The translations under genes and the position numbers were made by a program. DNA of 64,000 bases from Leucobacter zeae (lineage in GTDB: Bacteria > Actinomycetota > Actinomycetes > Actinomycetales > Microbacteriaceae): contig NZ_QYAB01000001.1 of NCBI RefSeq assembly GCF_016758175.1, positions 859,256-923,255 on the forward strand. Reading direction: 5' to 3'. This document shows, in pieces, positions 7,315-18,776 of the stretch (its first letter is position 1; every line of letters starts with the position of its first letter). The notes under the pieces were generated by a model, which ran no database searches, was not told the origin of the DNA, and saw only the letters and a program-made list of their open reading frames with translations.

Positions 7315-8444
7315 CCGAGGAGACGACCGAAGGCGCAGCAGCGGCAGCGTCTGCGCGAGCGGCGCAGGCTGCCCCGACAGTGATGCCTGCCCCGACAGTG
7401 ATGCCTGCCCCGGCGGTGATGCCTGCCCCGGCGGCCGGACCGGCCCAGCCGGCGCGCCCCGACCGATTCGCCCGGGTGCCGTGGGGCGCGGTGGCGACCT
7501 ACGTCGCGACCGCTTTCGCGCTCGCGTGGGCGGTCGCGCTGCCGCTCTGGCTCATGGAACGCGGCTCCGCGACGTTCACGGCATGGTACGGGGTGATCGG
7601 AGCTGCGGTGATGTTCACCCCGGCGATCGCGACGCTCGTCGTCGTGCTGCTCATGCGGACCCCGCGCGCGGAGCGCATGCGCCTGCTCGGCATGTGGCCG
7701 CTGCGTCCGGCGAAGCGCGTGGTCTGGGCCGTCGTCGCGGCCTGGCTCGGCGCGCCCGCAGTCGTCGCGCTCTCCATCGCGGTGGCGGTCCTGTGCGGCT
7801 GGGTGCAGCTCGACCTCACGGGCTTCTCCGCGTTCCAGGCGACGATCGATGCCCAGCTGAGCGGCCTCGATCCCGAGACGCGCGAGCTCGCGGCGGCATC
7901 GATGCCGCCGGTCGGCGTCCTGGTCGCGCTCCAGCTCGTCGCGATCCCGTTCGGCGCGCTCTTCAACAGCATCTTCGCGTTCGGCGAGGAGGTGGGCTGG
8001 CGCGGGTGGCTGCTGCCCGCGCTCCGCCCCCTCGGCGTCTGGCCGGCGCTCGTGCTCAGCGGCGCGATCTGGGGCCTCTGGCACACCCCGCTGATCCTGC
8101 TCGGACACAACTTCGGCCTCTTCGACTGGCGCGGCGTCGCGCTCATGACGGGCGGCTGCATCGCCTGGGGCGTCCTGCTCGGGTGGGCGCGCCTGCGCAG
8201 CGGGTCCGTGTGGCCGGCCGTGGTCGGCCACGGGGCGCTCAACGCGTCGGCCGGGGTGGTCGGCGTGTTCGCGGCGGCAGACGGACCGTTCGACCCGGCG
8301 CTCGTGCTGCCGCTCGGCGTCGCCGGGTGGATCGCCGCGGCGCTGGTCGTCGCCGCGCTCGTGCTCGGGCGCCAGTTCGGCGAAGCGCACGAGCCCCGGC
8401 TCGCACCGAAACGCGCGCCGGTCGCGCCGCCGGTCAGCGCGTGA
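7311..8444 (+). CDS. CPBP-family intramembrane glutamic endopeptidase (CAAX/Abi)
   Basis: A 377-residue membrane protease of the CPBP group. Conserved motifs in order: FGEEVGWRGWLLPAL (catalytic glutamates, motif 1), the HTPLILLGHNF stretch (motif 2 histidine) and VVGHGALNASAG (motif 3 histidine), set in about eight hydrophobic helices. Residues 1-50 are a proline/alanine-rich cytoplasmic tail containing the repeated unit PTVMPA. The ATG overlaps the DUF1648 stop by 4 bp. Bacterial members process prenylated or anti-sigma-like proteins or act in bacteriocin self-immunity; the substrate here is unknown. The 3' end overlaps the convergent cupin gene by 11 bp. Confidence 0.85.
   Translation: MTEETTEGAAAAASARAAQAAPTVMPAPTVMPAPAVMPAPAAGPAQPARPDRFARVPWGAVATYVATAFALAWAVALPLWLMERGSATFTAWYGVIGAAVMFTPAIATLVVVLLMRTPRAERMRLLGMWPLRPAKRVVWAVVAAWLGAPAVVALSIAVAVLCGWVQLDLTGFSAFQATIDAQLSGLDPETRELAAASMPPVGVLVALQLVAIPFGALFNSIFAFGEEVGWRGWLLPALRPLGVWPALVLSGAIWGLWHTPLILLGHNFGLFDWRGVALMTGGCIAWGVLLGWARLRSGSVWPAVVGHGALNASAGVVGVFAAADGPFDPALVLPLGVAGWIAAALVVAALVLGRQFGEAHEPRLAPKRAPVAPPVSA
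7371..7424 (+). repeat. Three in-frame 18-bp repeats in the CPBP gene
   Basis: Units begin GCCCCGACAGTGATGCCT at 7371 and 7389, with a diverged third at 7407 and part of a fourth. They encode the 6-residue unit P-T/A-V-M-P-A in the N-terminal tail, so copy number can vary without shifting the frame. Confidence 0.8.
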
Positions 8445-8916
8445 GCTCGGCGATCCGGTCGGAGGCCCCCGGGTAGCGCGCCTGGAGCGCCGCGCGCTCG
8501 CCGAGCGCGAAGCCCTGCCACTGGAACGGCGGTGCCATCGTCGTGCCGATGAGCGTCCACGCGCCCGCGGACGACGAGCCCTGCATCACGCCGGGGGCGA
8601 CGACGGCCTGCGGCAGCTGGCCGGCCGCGTGGTCCGGACCGAGCAGCAGCTCCTCGTCCCGCCCGTCGGGGTGCAGCAGGAGCATGCGCAGGGGCGCTCC
8701 GGCGTACCAGTGGTACACCTCGACGGAGTCGAGCGCGTGCAGTGCCGAGAAGTCGGGTGCGGCGAGCAGGTAGTAGATCGCGCTCGAGTGCTCGTCGAGG
8801 TGCATGCGGCGGAACAGGCCGCCCTCGTGCTCGAGCGGTTCCAGGCCGAGACGCTCGACCCAGGCGGCGGCCTCGGCCGGGAGGGCGGTTCCGGCCGTCT
8901 CGGGGAGCCGACTCAC
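8434..8916 (-). CDS. Cupin protein of the DUF985 (Cupin_5) family
   Basis: A 160-residue single-cupin protein. Family landmarks: LEPLEHEGGLFRRMH, SAIYYLL, SVEVYHWYAGAPL, LGPDHAAGQLPQAVVAPGVMQGS and GTTMAPPFQWQGFALGER. Members resemble yeast YML079w and are thought to bind nucleotide-sugar-like ligands; no activity is established. The GTG start (8916) overlaps the stop of the upstream permease by 4 bp, so it is the last gene of the mtnA transporter operon. Its 3' end overlaps the convergent CPBP gene by 11 bp, leaving no room for a terminator between them. The operon context suggests a part in nucleoside or sugar-phosphate handling. Confidence 0.85.
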   Translation of the reverse strand: MSRLPETAGTALPAEAAAWVERLGLEPLEHEGGLFRRMHLDEHSSAIYYLLAAPDFSALHALDSVEVYHWYAGAPLRMLLLHPDGRDEELLLGPDHAAGQLPQAVVAPGVMQGSSSAGAWTLIGTTMAPPFQWQGFALGERAALQARYPGASDRIAELTR

Positions 8917-9827
8917 GCCAGGGCCGCCTCACGCGTGCGACGGAATCGCTTGCTCATGAGGATCAGCACGATCAGCGTGACGACGTAGGGGCCGGCATCG
9001 GTGAGCTGCTGCGGCAGGCCGAGCGACTGCAGGCGGAACCCGAGCGCGTCGGCGAAGCCGAAGAGCAGCGCAGCGCCGAGCACGCCGATCGGGTGCGCAC
9101 GCGCGAGCATCACGGCGACCACCGCGATCCAGCCGCGGCCAGCCGACATGTTCTCGGTGAACTGCACGACGTTGCCGAGCGCGAGCTGCGCGCCGCCGAG
9201 GCCCGCGAGCGCGCCGGAGGCCAGCACGGCGCCGAGCTGGTAGCGCTGGGGATCCACGCCCATGGTCGCCGCGGCGAGCGGGCGCTCTCCGACGCCGCGC
9301 AGGCGCAGGCCGAGGGGCGTGCGGAAGAGCACGACCCACAGCGTCGGCACGAGGAGCAGCGCGAGGTAGCCGAGCGGAGTGAGCGAGAAGAAGGCGCCGA
9401 GCCACGGGATATCCGCCAGCACCGGGATGCGCCAGACGGGGATGCCGACGATCCCCGGATCCTGGAACACGCCCTGCACGTCGAAGATGGCCACGAGCAG
9501 GAAGCTCGTCATGCCCACGGCGAGGATGTTCATGGCGATCGCGAGGACGATCGGGTCGCCCTTGCGGTACACCGCCCCGTATCCGAGGATGAGCGAGAAC
9601 AGCGTGCCCGCGACCATCGCGACGATCACGCCGAGCACCCAGCTGCTCGTGAAGAACGAGGCGGCGACGCCGGAGAACGCGCCGACGAGGATCATGCCCT
9701 CGAGGCCGATGTTGAAGATGCCGACGCGTTCGGCGAGCATGCCGCCGAGCGCCGCGAGCAGGATCGGGATCAGGGCGCGCAGCACCGAGGAGAGCAGGTC
9801 CTCGTTGAGGAGGTCGAGGAAGTTCAT
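8913..9827 (-). CDS. BMP-type ABC transporter permease, second subunit
   Basis: A 304-residue inner-membrane permease of the BPD_transp_2/LivH class used by nucleoside and simple-sugar importers. Landmarks: LAERVGIFNIGLEGMILVGAF, GDPIVLAIAMNILAVGMTSF, GLRLRGVGERPLAAATMGVD, LGGAQLALGNVVQFTENMSAGRGWIAVVAVMLA. About eight to ten membrane helices. The ATG at 9827 overlaps the stop of the first permease by 4 bp; the stop overlaps the cupin GTG. Together with the neighbouring lipoprotein and ATPase it forms a complete importer. Confidence 0.92.
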   Translation of the reverse strand: MNFLDLLNEDLLSSVLRALIPILLAALGGMLAERVGIFNIGLEGMILVGAFSGVAASFFTSSWVLGVIVAMVAGTLFSLILGYGAVYRKGDPIVLAIAMNILAVGMTSFLLVAIFDVQGVFQDPGIVGIPVWRIPVLADIPWLGAFFSLTPLGYLALLLVPTLWVVLFRTPLGLRLRGVGERPLAAATMGVDPQRYQLGAVLASGALAGLGGAQLALGNVVQFTENMSAGRGWIAVVAVMLARAHPIGVLGAALLFGFADALGFRLQSLGLPQQLTDAGPYVVTLIVLILMSKRFRRTREAALA

Positions 9828-11052
9828 CGTGCCGACTCCTTCGGCTCGGTCGGTGCAGCCGGGGCGGCCGCGGGCACGGCGGGCGCACCCGCGGGCACGG
9901 GGGCCGGGCCGGCGGCCGGCGTCGGATCGGGTTCGGGGGCGGCCGCATTCCCGCGCTTCCTGCGGAAGCGGGGGAGCGCGACGCGGAAGGCGAGGAGGAT
10001 GATGACGAGGGCCTGGATCACCGAGGCGATCTGCGGGGAGAGCCCGAGCTCGCGGCCCATCGCGTCGCTGCCGACCATGATCGCGGCGAAGAAGACGCCC
10101 GCGACGACGATTCCGCTCGGCCGGTAGAGTGCGAGCAGCGTCACGAGGAGCGCAGTCCACGCGAAGTTGGTCTGCACGAAGTAGCCCTCGATGAGGCGAG
10201 TGTTCGGTGCGCCGATGATGAGCATCATGCCGAAGAGCCCGGCGAGGCCGCCCGAGAGCGCCATCGTCGTGGTGACGAGCCGGCCGGGCTTCACGCCGCC
10301 GTAGCGGACGAACTCGGCGTTCTGGCCGCTGAGGCCCGACTCGAAGCCGTAGCGCGTACGCCGGTTCATGAAGACGGCGCCGAGCACGACGAGGATCAGG
10401 ATCACGATCGACCAGTTGACGCCCGTGAGCACCGCGGTGACGGGGTGGGTCGGCCCGAGGCCGCTCCGCAGGGACTCGGCGAACGCCGAATCGCGGGGCA
10501 CGAGCATCGAGAGCTGCACCTCGGGGCGCATCTGGGGGCTCGCCACCTGGTCCGAGGTCGTGTCGTCGAGACGGTAGCGGATCAACCACGAGGAGAAGAA
10601 GCGGGCGGGGTAGTTGAGCAGCAGCGACGACAGCAGGATCGGCACGCCGAGGGTGTTCTCGAGCAGCGCGGTGATGAGGCCCCATGCGGCGCCCGCGGCG
10701 ATCGCCGCGACGAACGCGAGCGGCACGACCAGGATCGCGGGGCCGGGCACGTAGACGGCGACGATACCGCCGGCGAGCGCACCGAGGCCGGCCTGACCCT
10801 CGGTGCCGAGGTTCAGCACGCCCGCGCGGAAGGCGATCGCGATCGCGATGCCGATACCGATGATCGGCACCGCGCGCTGCAGGGTGTTCGTGAGACCGAT
10901 GCCGGTGCCGAACGATCCGTTCAGCATCGCGGTGTAGCCGCTCGCCGGGTCGACGCCCGCGACGAGCATGAGGCACGCGCCGATGACGAGCGCGAGGACG
11001 ATGGAGACGGGCACGGGGCCCGCGAGCCAGCGGCCGAGACGGCGTACGGCGT

Positions 11053-11056
<4 letters not shown>
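9824..11056 (-). CDS. BMP-type ABC transporter permease, first subunit
   Basis: A 410-residue permease, homologous in fold to its downstream partner. Landmarks: QRAVPIIGIGIAIAIAFRAG, VLNLGTEGQAGLGALAGG, PILLSSLLLNYPA, GGLAGLFGMMLIIG and VAGVFFAAIMVGSDAMGRELG. The C-terminal 60 residues are a proline/alanine-rich cytoplasmic tail not needed for the fold. The GTG start overlaps the ATPase stop by 4 bp, so translation is coupled through the operon. Substrate by family: nucleosides or related purine compounds. Confidence 0.92.
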
Positions 11057-12654
<1,598 letters not shown>

Positions 12655-12775
12655 GCTCGCTCCTTCTGCTGGTGCGGTGGGGTGGGGCTCGCCGGTGGAG
12701 CGAGCGCGGCGAGTCGGTACCGGGGACTCCCGATGCCGACTCGCCGCGCGCTGCCGACGGTGCGGATCGACCGGC

Positions 12776-13834
12776 TTACGCCAGCGGGTCGGTGACCGTG
12801 ATCTTGCCCGAGACGATGTCGTCGCGGGTCTGGGTGACCTGCTCGAGCACCTCGGGGTTCTCCATCACGGTGCACTGCGAGTCGGCGGCGCCGTCGGCGA
12901 GGCTGACGATGTTCATGCCGCCCTCCTTGAGGCCGAACGAGGCGGTCGCGTCGGCGCTGGACTTGCCGTCCATGATCTCGCCGACGACGGTCTCGACGAC
13001 CTTGTCGACCGCCTTGATCGTGCCGTCGACGACCGCGCCCGGAGCGATGGGGCACTGGTTCGCGTCGACACCGTAGGTCGAGAAGCCCTTCTCGGAGGCC
13101 GCCTCGATGATGCCGCCGTTCGAGGCCGCGCCCACGGCGAATACCTGGTCGACGCCGGTGCCGGCGAACGCGATCGCCTGCTCCTTGCCACGAGCCGGAT
13201 CGGCGAACGGGTTCTCGCCGCCGATGACCTGCGACTTCACGGCGTCCACCTTGTCGTTGACGCTCTTCGCACCCTCGGCGAAGCCCTCGGAGTACTTCGA
13301 GAGCAGCTCGTTGTCGACCGACACGACCGAACCGACCTTGTTCGACTGGGTGAGCAGGCCCGCCTCGACGCCGAGGAGGTAGGACGGCTCCTGCTCGCGG
13401 AACGTCGCCTGGTACAGGTTGTCGGGCGCACCGTCGACGAAGGTGTCGATGAGGAGGAACTTCTGCTGCGGGTTCTGCTCGGCGAGCTCCTTCGCCACGT
13501 CGCCGAACTGGAAGCCGAGCATCACGACGACCTCGGGGGCGGCGGCGACGGCCGACTCGAGGTTCGAACGACGGGTCGCGTCGTCCTTCGACTCGTAGGT
13601 CTTCGAGGTGCCCTCGAACTCGTCGGCGACCGACTCGATGCCGACCTTGCCCGACTTCAGGAACTCGTTCTGACCGATCGGGTCGCTCGTGATGTAGATG
13701 AAGTTCGGTCCCTCGGCCGAGTCCGAGCCGTTGTCGCCGCCCGTTCCGCCGCCGGAGCACGAGGTGAGGAGCAGTGCGGCAGCGGCCGCACCGGCGATCA
13801 TCGCCGCACTGGCGCGACGCTTGGTGAAGAACAT
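12776..13834 (-). CDS. BMP-family substrate-binding lipoprotein
   Basis: A 352-residue extracytoplasmic lipoprotein that captures the ligand for the ABC importer. A basic N-terminus and hydrophobic stretch end in the lipobox LLTSC with the modified cysteine at residue 26, then a Gly/Ser linker. The BMP (PnrA/Med) domain fills the rest: FIYITSDPIGQNEFLKSG, LGFQFGDVAKELAEQNPQQKFLLID, ATFREQEPSYLLGVEAGLLT, GAASNGGIIEAASEKG. PnrA relatives bind purine nucleosides. An AAAGGA site precedes the ATG. The gene starts 39 bp after the mtnA stop, pointing to one operon. Confidence 0.93.
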   Translation of the reverse strand: MFFTKRRASAAMIAGAAAAALLLTSCSGGGTGGDNGSDSAEGPNFIYITSDPIGQNEFLKSGKVGIESVADEFEGTSKTYESKDDATRRSNLESAVAAAPEVVVMLGFQFGDVAKELAEQNPQQKFLLIDTFVDGAPDNLYQATFREQEPSYLLGVEAGLLTQSNKVGSVVSVDNELLSKYSEGFAEGAKSVNDKVDAVKSQVIGGENPFADPARGKEQAIAFAGTGVDQVFAVGAASNGGIIEAASEKGFSTYGVDANQCPIAPGAVVDGTIKAVDKVVETVVGEIMDGKSSADATASFGLKEGGMNIVSLADGAADSQCTVMENPEVLEQVTQTRDDIVSGKITVTDPLA

Positions 13835-13873
13835 GGTGTTCCTTTCGAGATGGACAGAGTGTTGAGTGCGAGC

Positions 13874-14917
<1,044 letters not shown>

Positions 14918-14979
14918 GCGGTGCTCCTTCGGGAATCCACGTCGTGCCGCGCATCCCCGCGCGCGGTACACCGCCCACC

Positions 14980-14985
14980 AGGATA
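14980..14985 (-). promoter_or_regulatory. Candidate -10 hexamer TATCCT for the mtnA-importer operon
   Basis: TATCCT on the minus strand lies 62 nt before the mtnA TTG. No -35 is clear. The leader would be about 55 nt and contains the AAGGAG site. Confidence 0.3.
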
Positions 14986-15208
14986 CCGGAAGACGGCGCG
15001 CCCGAGTGCGCCCGGACCCCGCCGGCCCGCGCCGCCGAATGTTCCCGCCGTGTTCACCGGCCGGTTGCGTGTCGATGCGTCCGTCCGGTGCGACCGGGCG
15101 TAGCGTGTGGATCACCGGGCAGAGCGCCCGGGCGAGGTGAGAACGGTACGGTTTCACCCCCGCCACCTCGTCGATCCGGGGCGCGTGCCCCGGGGCAGAG
15201 GAGTCACC

Positions 15209-16573
15209 GTGGTCGAGATGCATCACCCCGCAACGCCCGCGCCGTCGATCGGCGAGACGCCCGCCCAGGAGCGCCTCGATGGGGCCGGGCAGCGATTGCG
15301 CAGCTTCGTGCTCGACACCTCGGTGCTGCTGAGCGATCCGACCGCGCTCTTCCGCTTCGCCGAGCACTCGGTCGTGCTGCCCGTCGTCGTCGTGATGGAG
15401 CTCGAGAAGAAGCGGCAGGATCCCGACCTCGGGTACTTCGCGCGCCGGGCGCTCAGGTTCCTCGACGAGCTGCGCGAGAAGCACCTGCGCCTCGATTTCC
15501 CCGTGCCCGTGGGCGACGCCGGCGGCACGCTGCGCGTGGAGCTCAACCACTCCAGCCCGGATGCGCTGCCGAGCGGAATGCGGCTCGGCGACAACGACAC
15601 GCGGATTCTCGCGGTCGCGCAGAACCTGGCCTCTGAGGGGCTCGACGTGACGGTCGTCTCGAAGGACCTGCCGATGCGGCTCAAGGCCGCGGCGCTCGGA
15701 CTCGGCTCGCAGGAGTACCGCGCCGAGCTCGCCCGCGACGACGCCTACACCGGGACCGCCCACCTCGAGCTCGGCGAGGAGGCGATGCAGGCGCTCTGGG
15801 AGGACGAGGCGCTCGAGGACTGCCCCGCCGTCGAAGGGATGCCGTACGGGACCGGGTTGATCATCACGTCGCCCCGCGGCTCGGCCCTCGGCCGAGTCGA
15901 CGGGAAGCGATCGCTGCGGCTCGTGCGCGGCGATCGGGAGGTCTTCGGTGTGAACGGCCGCAGCGCCGAGCAGCGGCTCGCGATCGACCTGCTGCTCGAT
16001 CCCCAGGTCGGGATCGTCTCGCTTGGCGGCAGCGCGGGCACCGGCAAGTCGGCGCTCGCGCTCGCCGCGGGGCTCGAGGCGGTGCTCGAACGCCGCCAGC
16101 ATCGCAAGGTCATGGTCTTCCGCCCGCTCTACGCGGTCGGCGGGCAGGATCTGGGGTATCTGCCCGGAGACTCGCAGGAGAAGATGAACCCGTGGGCGCA
16201 GGCGGTGTTCGACACGCTCGGCTCGATCGTCTCCGAGAACGTCCTCGATGAGGTCGTGGCCCGGAATCTGGTCGAGGTGCTTCCGCTCACGCACATCCGC
16301 GGTCGGTCGCTGCACGACGCGTTCGTGATCGTCGACGAGGCGCAGTCGCTCGAGCGCGGGGTGCTGCTCACGATGCTCTCGCGGATCGGGCAGAACTCGC
16401 GAGTCGTGCTCACCCACGACGTCGCGCAGCGCGACAACCTGCGCGTCGGCCGCTACGACGGGATCGCCGCGGTGATCGAGCGCCTCAAGGGCCACCCGCT
16501 GTTCGGACATGTGACGCTCGCCCGCTCGGAGCGCAGCGAGATCGCCGCGCTCGTCACCGAACTGCTCGACTGA
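15209..16573 (+). CDS. phoH: PIN-domain/PhoH-like ATPase (PhoH2)
   Basis: A 454-residue fusion of an N-terminal PIN nuclease domain and a C-terminal PhoH ATPase, an RNA-unwinding and cutting protein in the mycobacterial homologue. PIN acidic residues: [12 protein letters not shown] (Asp36), [30 protein letters not shown]. PhoH: Walker [14 protein letters not shown] at about 271-283, [40 protein letters not shown] (Walker B), TLSRIGQ-type [16 protein letters not shown]. Start: GTG at 15209, 6 nt after CAGAGGAG; the frame remains open further upstream without a better site. Mycobacterial phoH2 is preceded by a small antitoxin gene; none is evident here. Confidence 0.9.
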   Translation: MVEMHHPATPAPSIGETPAQERLDGAGQRLRSFVLDTSVLLSDPTALFRFAEHSVVLPVVVVMELEKKRQDPDLGYFARRALRFLDELREKHLRLDFPVPVGDAGGTLRVELNHSSPDALPSGMRLGDNDTRILAVAQNLASEGLDVTVVSKDLPMRLKAAALGLGSQEYRAELARDDAYTGTAHLELGEEAMQALWEDEALEDCPAVEGMPYGTGLIITSPRGSALGRVDGKRSLRLVRGDREVFGVNGRSAEQRLAIDLLLDPQVGIVSLGGSAGTGKSALALAAGLEAVLERRQHRKVMVFRPLYAVGGQDLGYLPGDSQEKMNPWAQAVFDTLGSIVSENVLDEVVARNLVEVLPLTHIRGRSLHDAFVIVDEAQSLERGVLLTMLSRIGQNSRVVLTHDVAQRDNLRVGRYDGIAAVIERLKGHPLFGHVTLARSERSEIAALVTELLD

Positions 16574-16595
16574 GTCGCGGCTCGCCCGCCCTCCC

Positions 16596-16638
16596 GCGCG
16601 CCCGCCCTCCTTCCGGATCGGGAGGCGGGCGGGCGCGC
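16596..16638 (+). terminator. GC-rich hairpin after phoH
   Basis: GCGCGCCCGCC... at 16596-16610 can pair with GGAGGCGGGCGGGCGCGC at 16621-16638 with a small bulge, 23 bp after the stop. No U-tract follows, so its termination strength is uncertain. Confidence 0.45.
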
Positions 16639-16771
16639 CGGTCGTCGTCGCGCTCGATCCTGGGGCGGCCGTGATGGGGGGCTGGTGGGCTGGCGTCTGG
16701 CGGTTGGGGTCTACTGGGCTGGGGCCTGCCGAGTTGCCGACCGGCACCGTCCTGCGACCCGCTCGTGTTCC

Positions 16772-16922
16772 GTTGACCTGCTCCTGTCCGTCGAGCTGCG
16801 CCCGGCCGTCGAGCTGCTCCTGTCCGTCGACCTGCTCCTGGCCGTCGACCTGCTCCTGGCCGTCGACCCAGTCGTGTCTCGTCGACCCACTCATGTCTCG
16901 TCGACCCACTCCTGGCATCGAC
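16772..16922. repeat. 18-bp tandem repeat array (minisatellite)
   Basis: About eight units. Five 18-bp units begin GTCGACCTGCTCCTGGCC or close variants (16772, 16790, 16808, 16826, 16844). They pass into three 19-20 bp units beginning GTCGACCCA (16862, 16881, 16900). The last unit abuts the 60-bp inverted repeat, sharing its CCACT. Confidence 0.85.
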
Positions 16923-16982
16923 CCACTACCGGCCCGCCGAGCTGGCATCGGGCCTGATGCCGACTCGACGGATCTGTAGTGG
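16923..16982. repeat. 60-bp inverted repeat, copy 1
   Basis: Arms of 27 nt (16923-16949 and 16956-16982) flank the 6-nt centre GGGCCT. The outer ends read CCACTAC / GTAGTGG and the inner ends GGCATC / GATGCC; arms differ at six or seven positions. Copies 2 and 3 have exactly the same arm and centre lengths. Confidence 0.85.
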
Positions 16983-17125
16983 CCGGGTGCGTACTCGATG
17001 GGCCGGTAGTGGCCGGGTGCGCGATCTGCGGGACCGTAGCCGTCGGACGTCGAGGCGTCGAGTCGGTAGTGCTCGGCTCGGGGGGCCGCTGGGCGGAGCA
17101 CGCGACGCAACGGGGCGGGTGACGG

Positions 17126-18136
17126 TCATCGTCGCGATCGATCCGGAACGAGGGGTGGAACCGGTACCCCGAAGGAGCGCAGCATCCGGGCGAACGCCTC
17201 CAACGTGCGGACGTCCTCGTACCCCCAGTGGATCAAACGCTTCCCCGTGATTCCCGAGATCCGATTGTCTCGCTTCTTCTCCCGAAGCACGGTCTCCGCC
17301 GCCGTGCGGCTGCCCATGAGACGCTGATCCGTGTACTTGGCGTCGCCGTCGGACTCCCCGAGGATCCCGAGCCCGCGCAGCTCGAAGTCCACGTACCAGC
17401 ACCCTCCATCCGGGTTCGGCACTCGAACCTGCAGGTCGACGTCGATCCCGAGCCTCCGGAACTGCAACCGGCTCACGCTCTCCAACACGGAATCGGCGCG
17501 CGCGTCGGCGAACTCGATCGCACGACGCAGCGCTCGAACGCCCCGTCTCCCTCGGGCACCCGCGATGCGATCTCGCATCCGGTGCCGCCAGGAATCGCTT
17601 CGAACCTCGTCGAACGAGTGCGAGCCGCGGCCATCCTGCTCGACCGCCGAGCGCAGCACCGCATCTGCGACGCCTACGAGCGTCTCTTCGCAGGCCAGGC
17701 TCGCCAGGTCGATGAGCGTGCGGTCGGCCGAAGTGCAGCGGATCCCCGCGACGGACACGACGTCATCCACCGCGACCCGCTGCTGATGCCGGCTCATGCT
17801 CGGCCGGCTCGCACCGCTGGTCTCGGCGGACAGATGCACCCGCGAGTCCGGGAACTCCCAGACCGGGAGGCCGAGCAGTACCGCGGCGGAGGTGTGCGTG
17901 AAGAGCGGAGGCCTTGTCGCATCCCGGTGCGCGATGAGGACCCGAGCGAGTTGCCGGTCGCTCGGGTGCCACGCGTTCCAATCCGCCGCAGGCGCATACC
18001 AGCCCCGGGCGATTCTGACGAGTCGCTTCTCCCGGACCCGCCGTGCGATGCGGCGTTCGGTCCAGCCGGAGGCGAGCAGCTCGCCGGTGCGACGCAGGGC
18101 GTTGTCTACACGCTGGATGTGATCCGGAACTCTCAT
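17126..18136 (-). CDS. AbiEi-antitoxin-like N-terminal domain protein with endonuclease-fold C-terminus
   Basis: A 336-residue protein of a type common in Microbacteriaceae. The N-terminal 90 residues fit the AbiEi antitoxin winged helix (LLASGWTERRIARRV, RLVRIARGWYAP), followed by a middle region with FTHTSAAVLLGLPVWEF and TSADRTLIDLAS as in AbiEi proteins. The C-terminal 120 residues look like a DUF559/Vsr-like nuclease fold: VESVSRLQF-type helix, WYVDFELRGLGILGESDGDAKY and REKKRDNRISGITGKRLI, where Asp and Glu/Lys could form the metal site. No AbiEii toxin partner lies beside it. It sits alone between repeat islands A and B, bracketed by two 60-bp inverted repeats. ATG start at 18136; no clear ribosome binding site. 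Nuclease activity is inference. Confidence 0.75.
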   Translation of the reverse strand: MRVPDHIQRVDNALRRTGELLASGWTERRIARRVREKRLVRIARGWYAPAADWNAWHPSDRQLARVLIAHRDATRPPLFTHTSAAVLLGLPVWEFPDSRVHLSAETSGASRPSMSRHQQRVAVDDVVSVAGIRCTSADRTLIDLASLACEETLVGVADAVLRSAVEQDGRGSHSFDEVRSDSWRHRMRDRIAGARGRRGVRALRRAIEFADARADSVLESVSRLQFRRLGIDVDLQVRVPNPDGGCWYVDFELRGLGILGESDGDAKYTDQRLMGSRTAAETVLREKKRDNRISGITGKRLIHWGYEDVRTLEAFARMLRSFGVPVPPLVPDRSRR

Positions 18137-18312
18137 GGGTCCATGGTGAGCGGCTCTCGACTTCCGGATCAGCGAGTGGCGTCATGTTGTGGACAAGTGG
18201 GGCGTTGAGTTCGGTGTTCATTGAGGTGAGCGGAGTTTCGGCGGGCGACAGGGCCGTCGGCCTCGCAAGAAACGCACCGAGCCACTATCGGCCTGTCAGG
18301 AAGGTCGCCGAT

Positions 18313-18372
18313 CCACTACTGAACCGTCGAGTTGGCATCGGAGCAGATGTCATCTCGGCGGCTCGGTAGTGG
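18313..18372. repeat. 60-bp inverted repeat, copy 2
   Basis: Arms 18313-18339 and 18346-18372 flank the centre GGAGCA. Same outer CCACTAC/GTAGTGG ends, same inner GGCATC/GATGTC ends, same 27-6-27 geometry as copies 1 and 3. A decayed single arm precedes it at 18282. Confidence 0.85.
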
Positions 18373-18379
18373 GCGATGG

Positions 18380-18720
18380 GGGTGCGGGAAGCGGGGTGCG
18401 GGGTGCGGGGTGCGGGAAGAGGGAGGCGGGAAGCGGGGTGCGGGGCCGGGAAGCGGGAGGCGGGGTCCGGGATTGCGGGGCGTCGCCGGGGTGCAGGTGC
18501 GGGCGCAGAGGTGGTGACTAGGCGGGGAATCCGGGAGCGAGCCGACTCGGCAAGAGCCGACTCGGGAAAAGAAGGCCAGGAAAGGACGACCAGGCGGTCA
18601 GAGAAGAGCCGACCTGAAGCGCACCGACCGAGCCGGAGGCGTCGAGTCAGGGGCGCCGAGCCGGAGGTACCGAGCCGGAGGTACCGAGCAGGAGGCGCCG
18701 AGCAGGGGTGCACCGACCGG
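18380..18720. repeat. Purine-rich simple and short tandem repeats
   Basis: First a G-rich tract of short imperfect units (GCGGGGTGCG, GGGAAGCGGG) to about 18490. Later come 13-14 bp units around GGAGGTACCGAGC and GGAGGCGCCGAGC (18628-18705), then CACCGACCGGA twice. The tract is non-coding and likely slippage-prone. Confidence 0.6.
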
Positions 18721-18776
18721 ACTCGCACCGACCGGAACCCATCCGACTCATGACGAGCCCTCGACCCGGCCGTCCG

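Larger units (their letters stand above)
16574..17125. other. Non-coding repeat island A (552 bp)
   Basis: No credible gene. From left to right it holds a GC hairpin after phoH (16596-16638), an 18-19 bp tandem repeat array (16772-16922), one 60-bp inverted repeat (16923-16982) and degenerate half-copies of it up to about 17075. Long open frames here only read through the tandem repeat. Confidence 0.7.
18137..18776. other. Non-coding repeat island B (640 bp)
   Basis: No credible gene. It contains a degenerate half-copy (from 18282) and a full 60-bp inverted repeat (18313-18372), then a G-rich run of GCGGGGTGCG/GGGAGGCGGGAAGC type repeats (about 18380-18510), then a GAGGTACCGAGCCG-type tandem stretch (about 18630-18720). 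The base skew on the plus strand is strongly purine-rich. Confidence 0.7.

Noticed and set aside
5946-8390. Long minus-strand open frame opposite the DUF1648 and CPBP genes
   Set aside because: Low-complexity, His/Arg/Asp-rich translation without domains; antisense to two well-supported genes.
16772-16922. Possible CRISPR array
   Set aside because: Units are back-to-back with no unique spacers, and no cas gene is present. The same applies to the arrays at 31592 and 62529.
16685-16979. Open frames encoding repeated VDLLLAV-type peptides over the tandem array
   Set aside because: They exist only because the 18-bp unit is a multiple of three. No start signals, no conserved ends, and three frames are open at once.
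16923-18372. An insertion sequence between the two 60-bp repeats
   Set aside because: The only gene between them shows no transposase motif, and no target-site duplication was seen; it is reported instead as a bracketed accessory gene.
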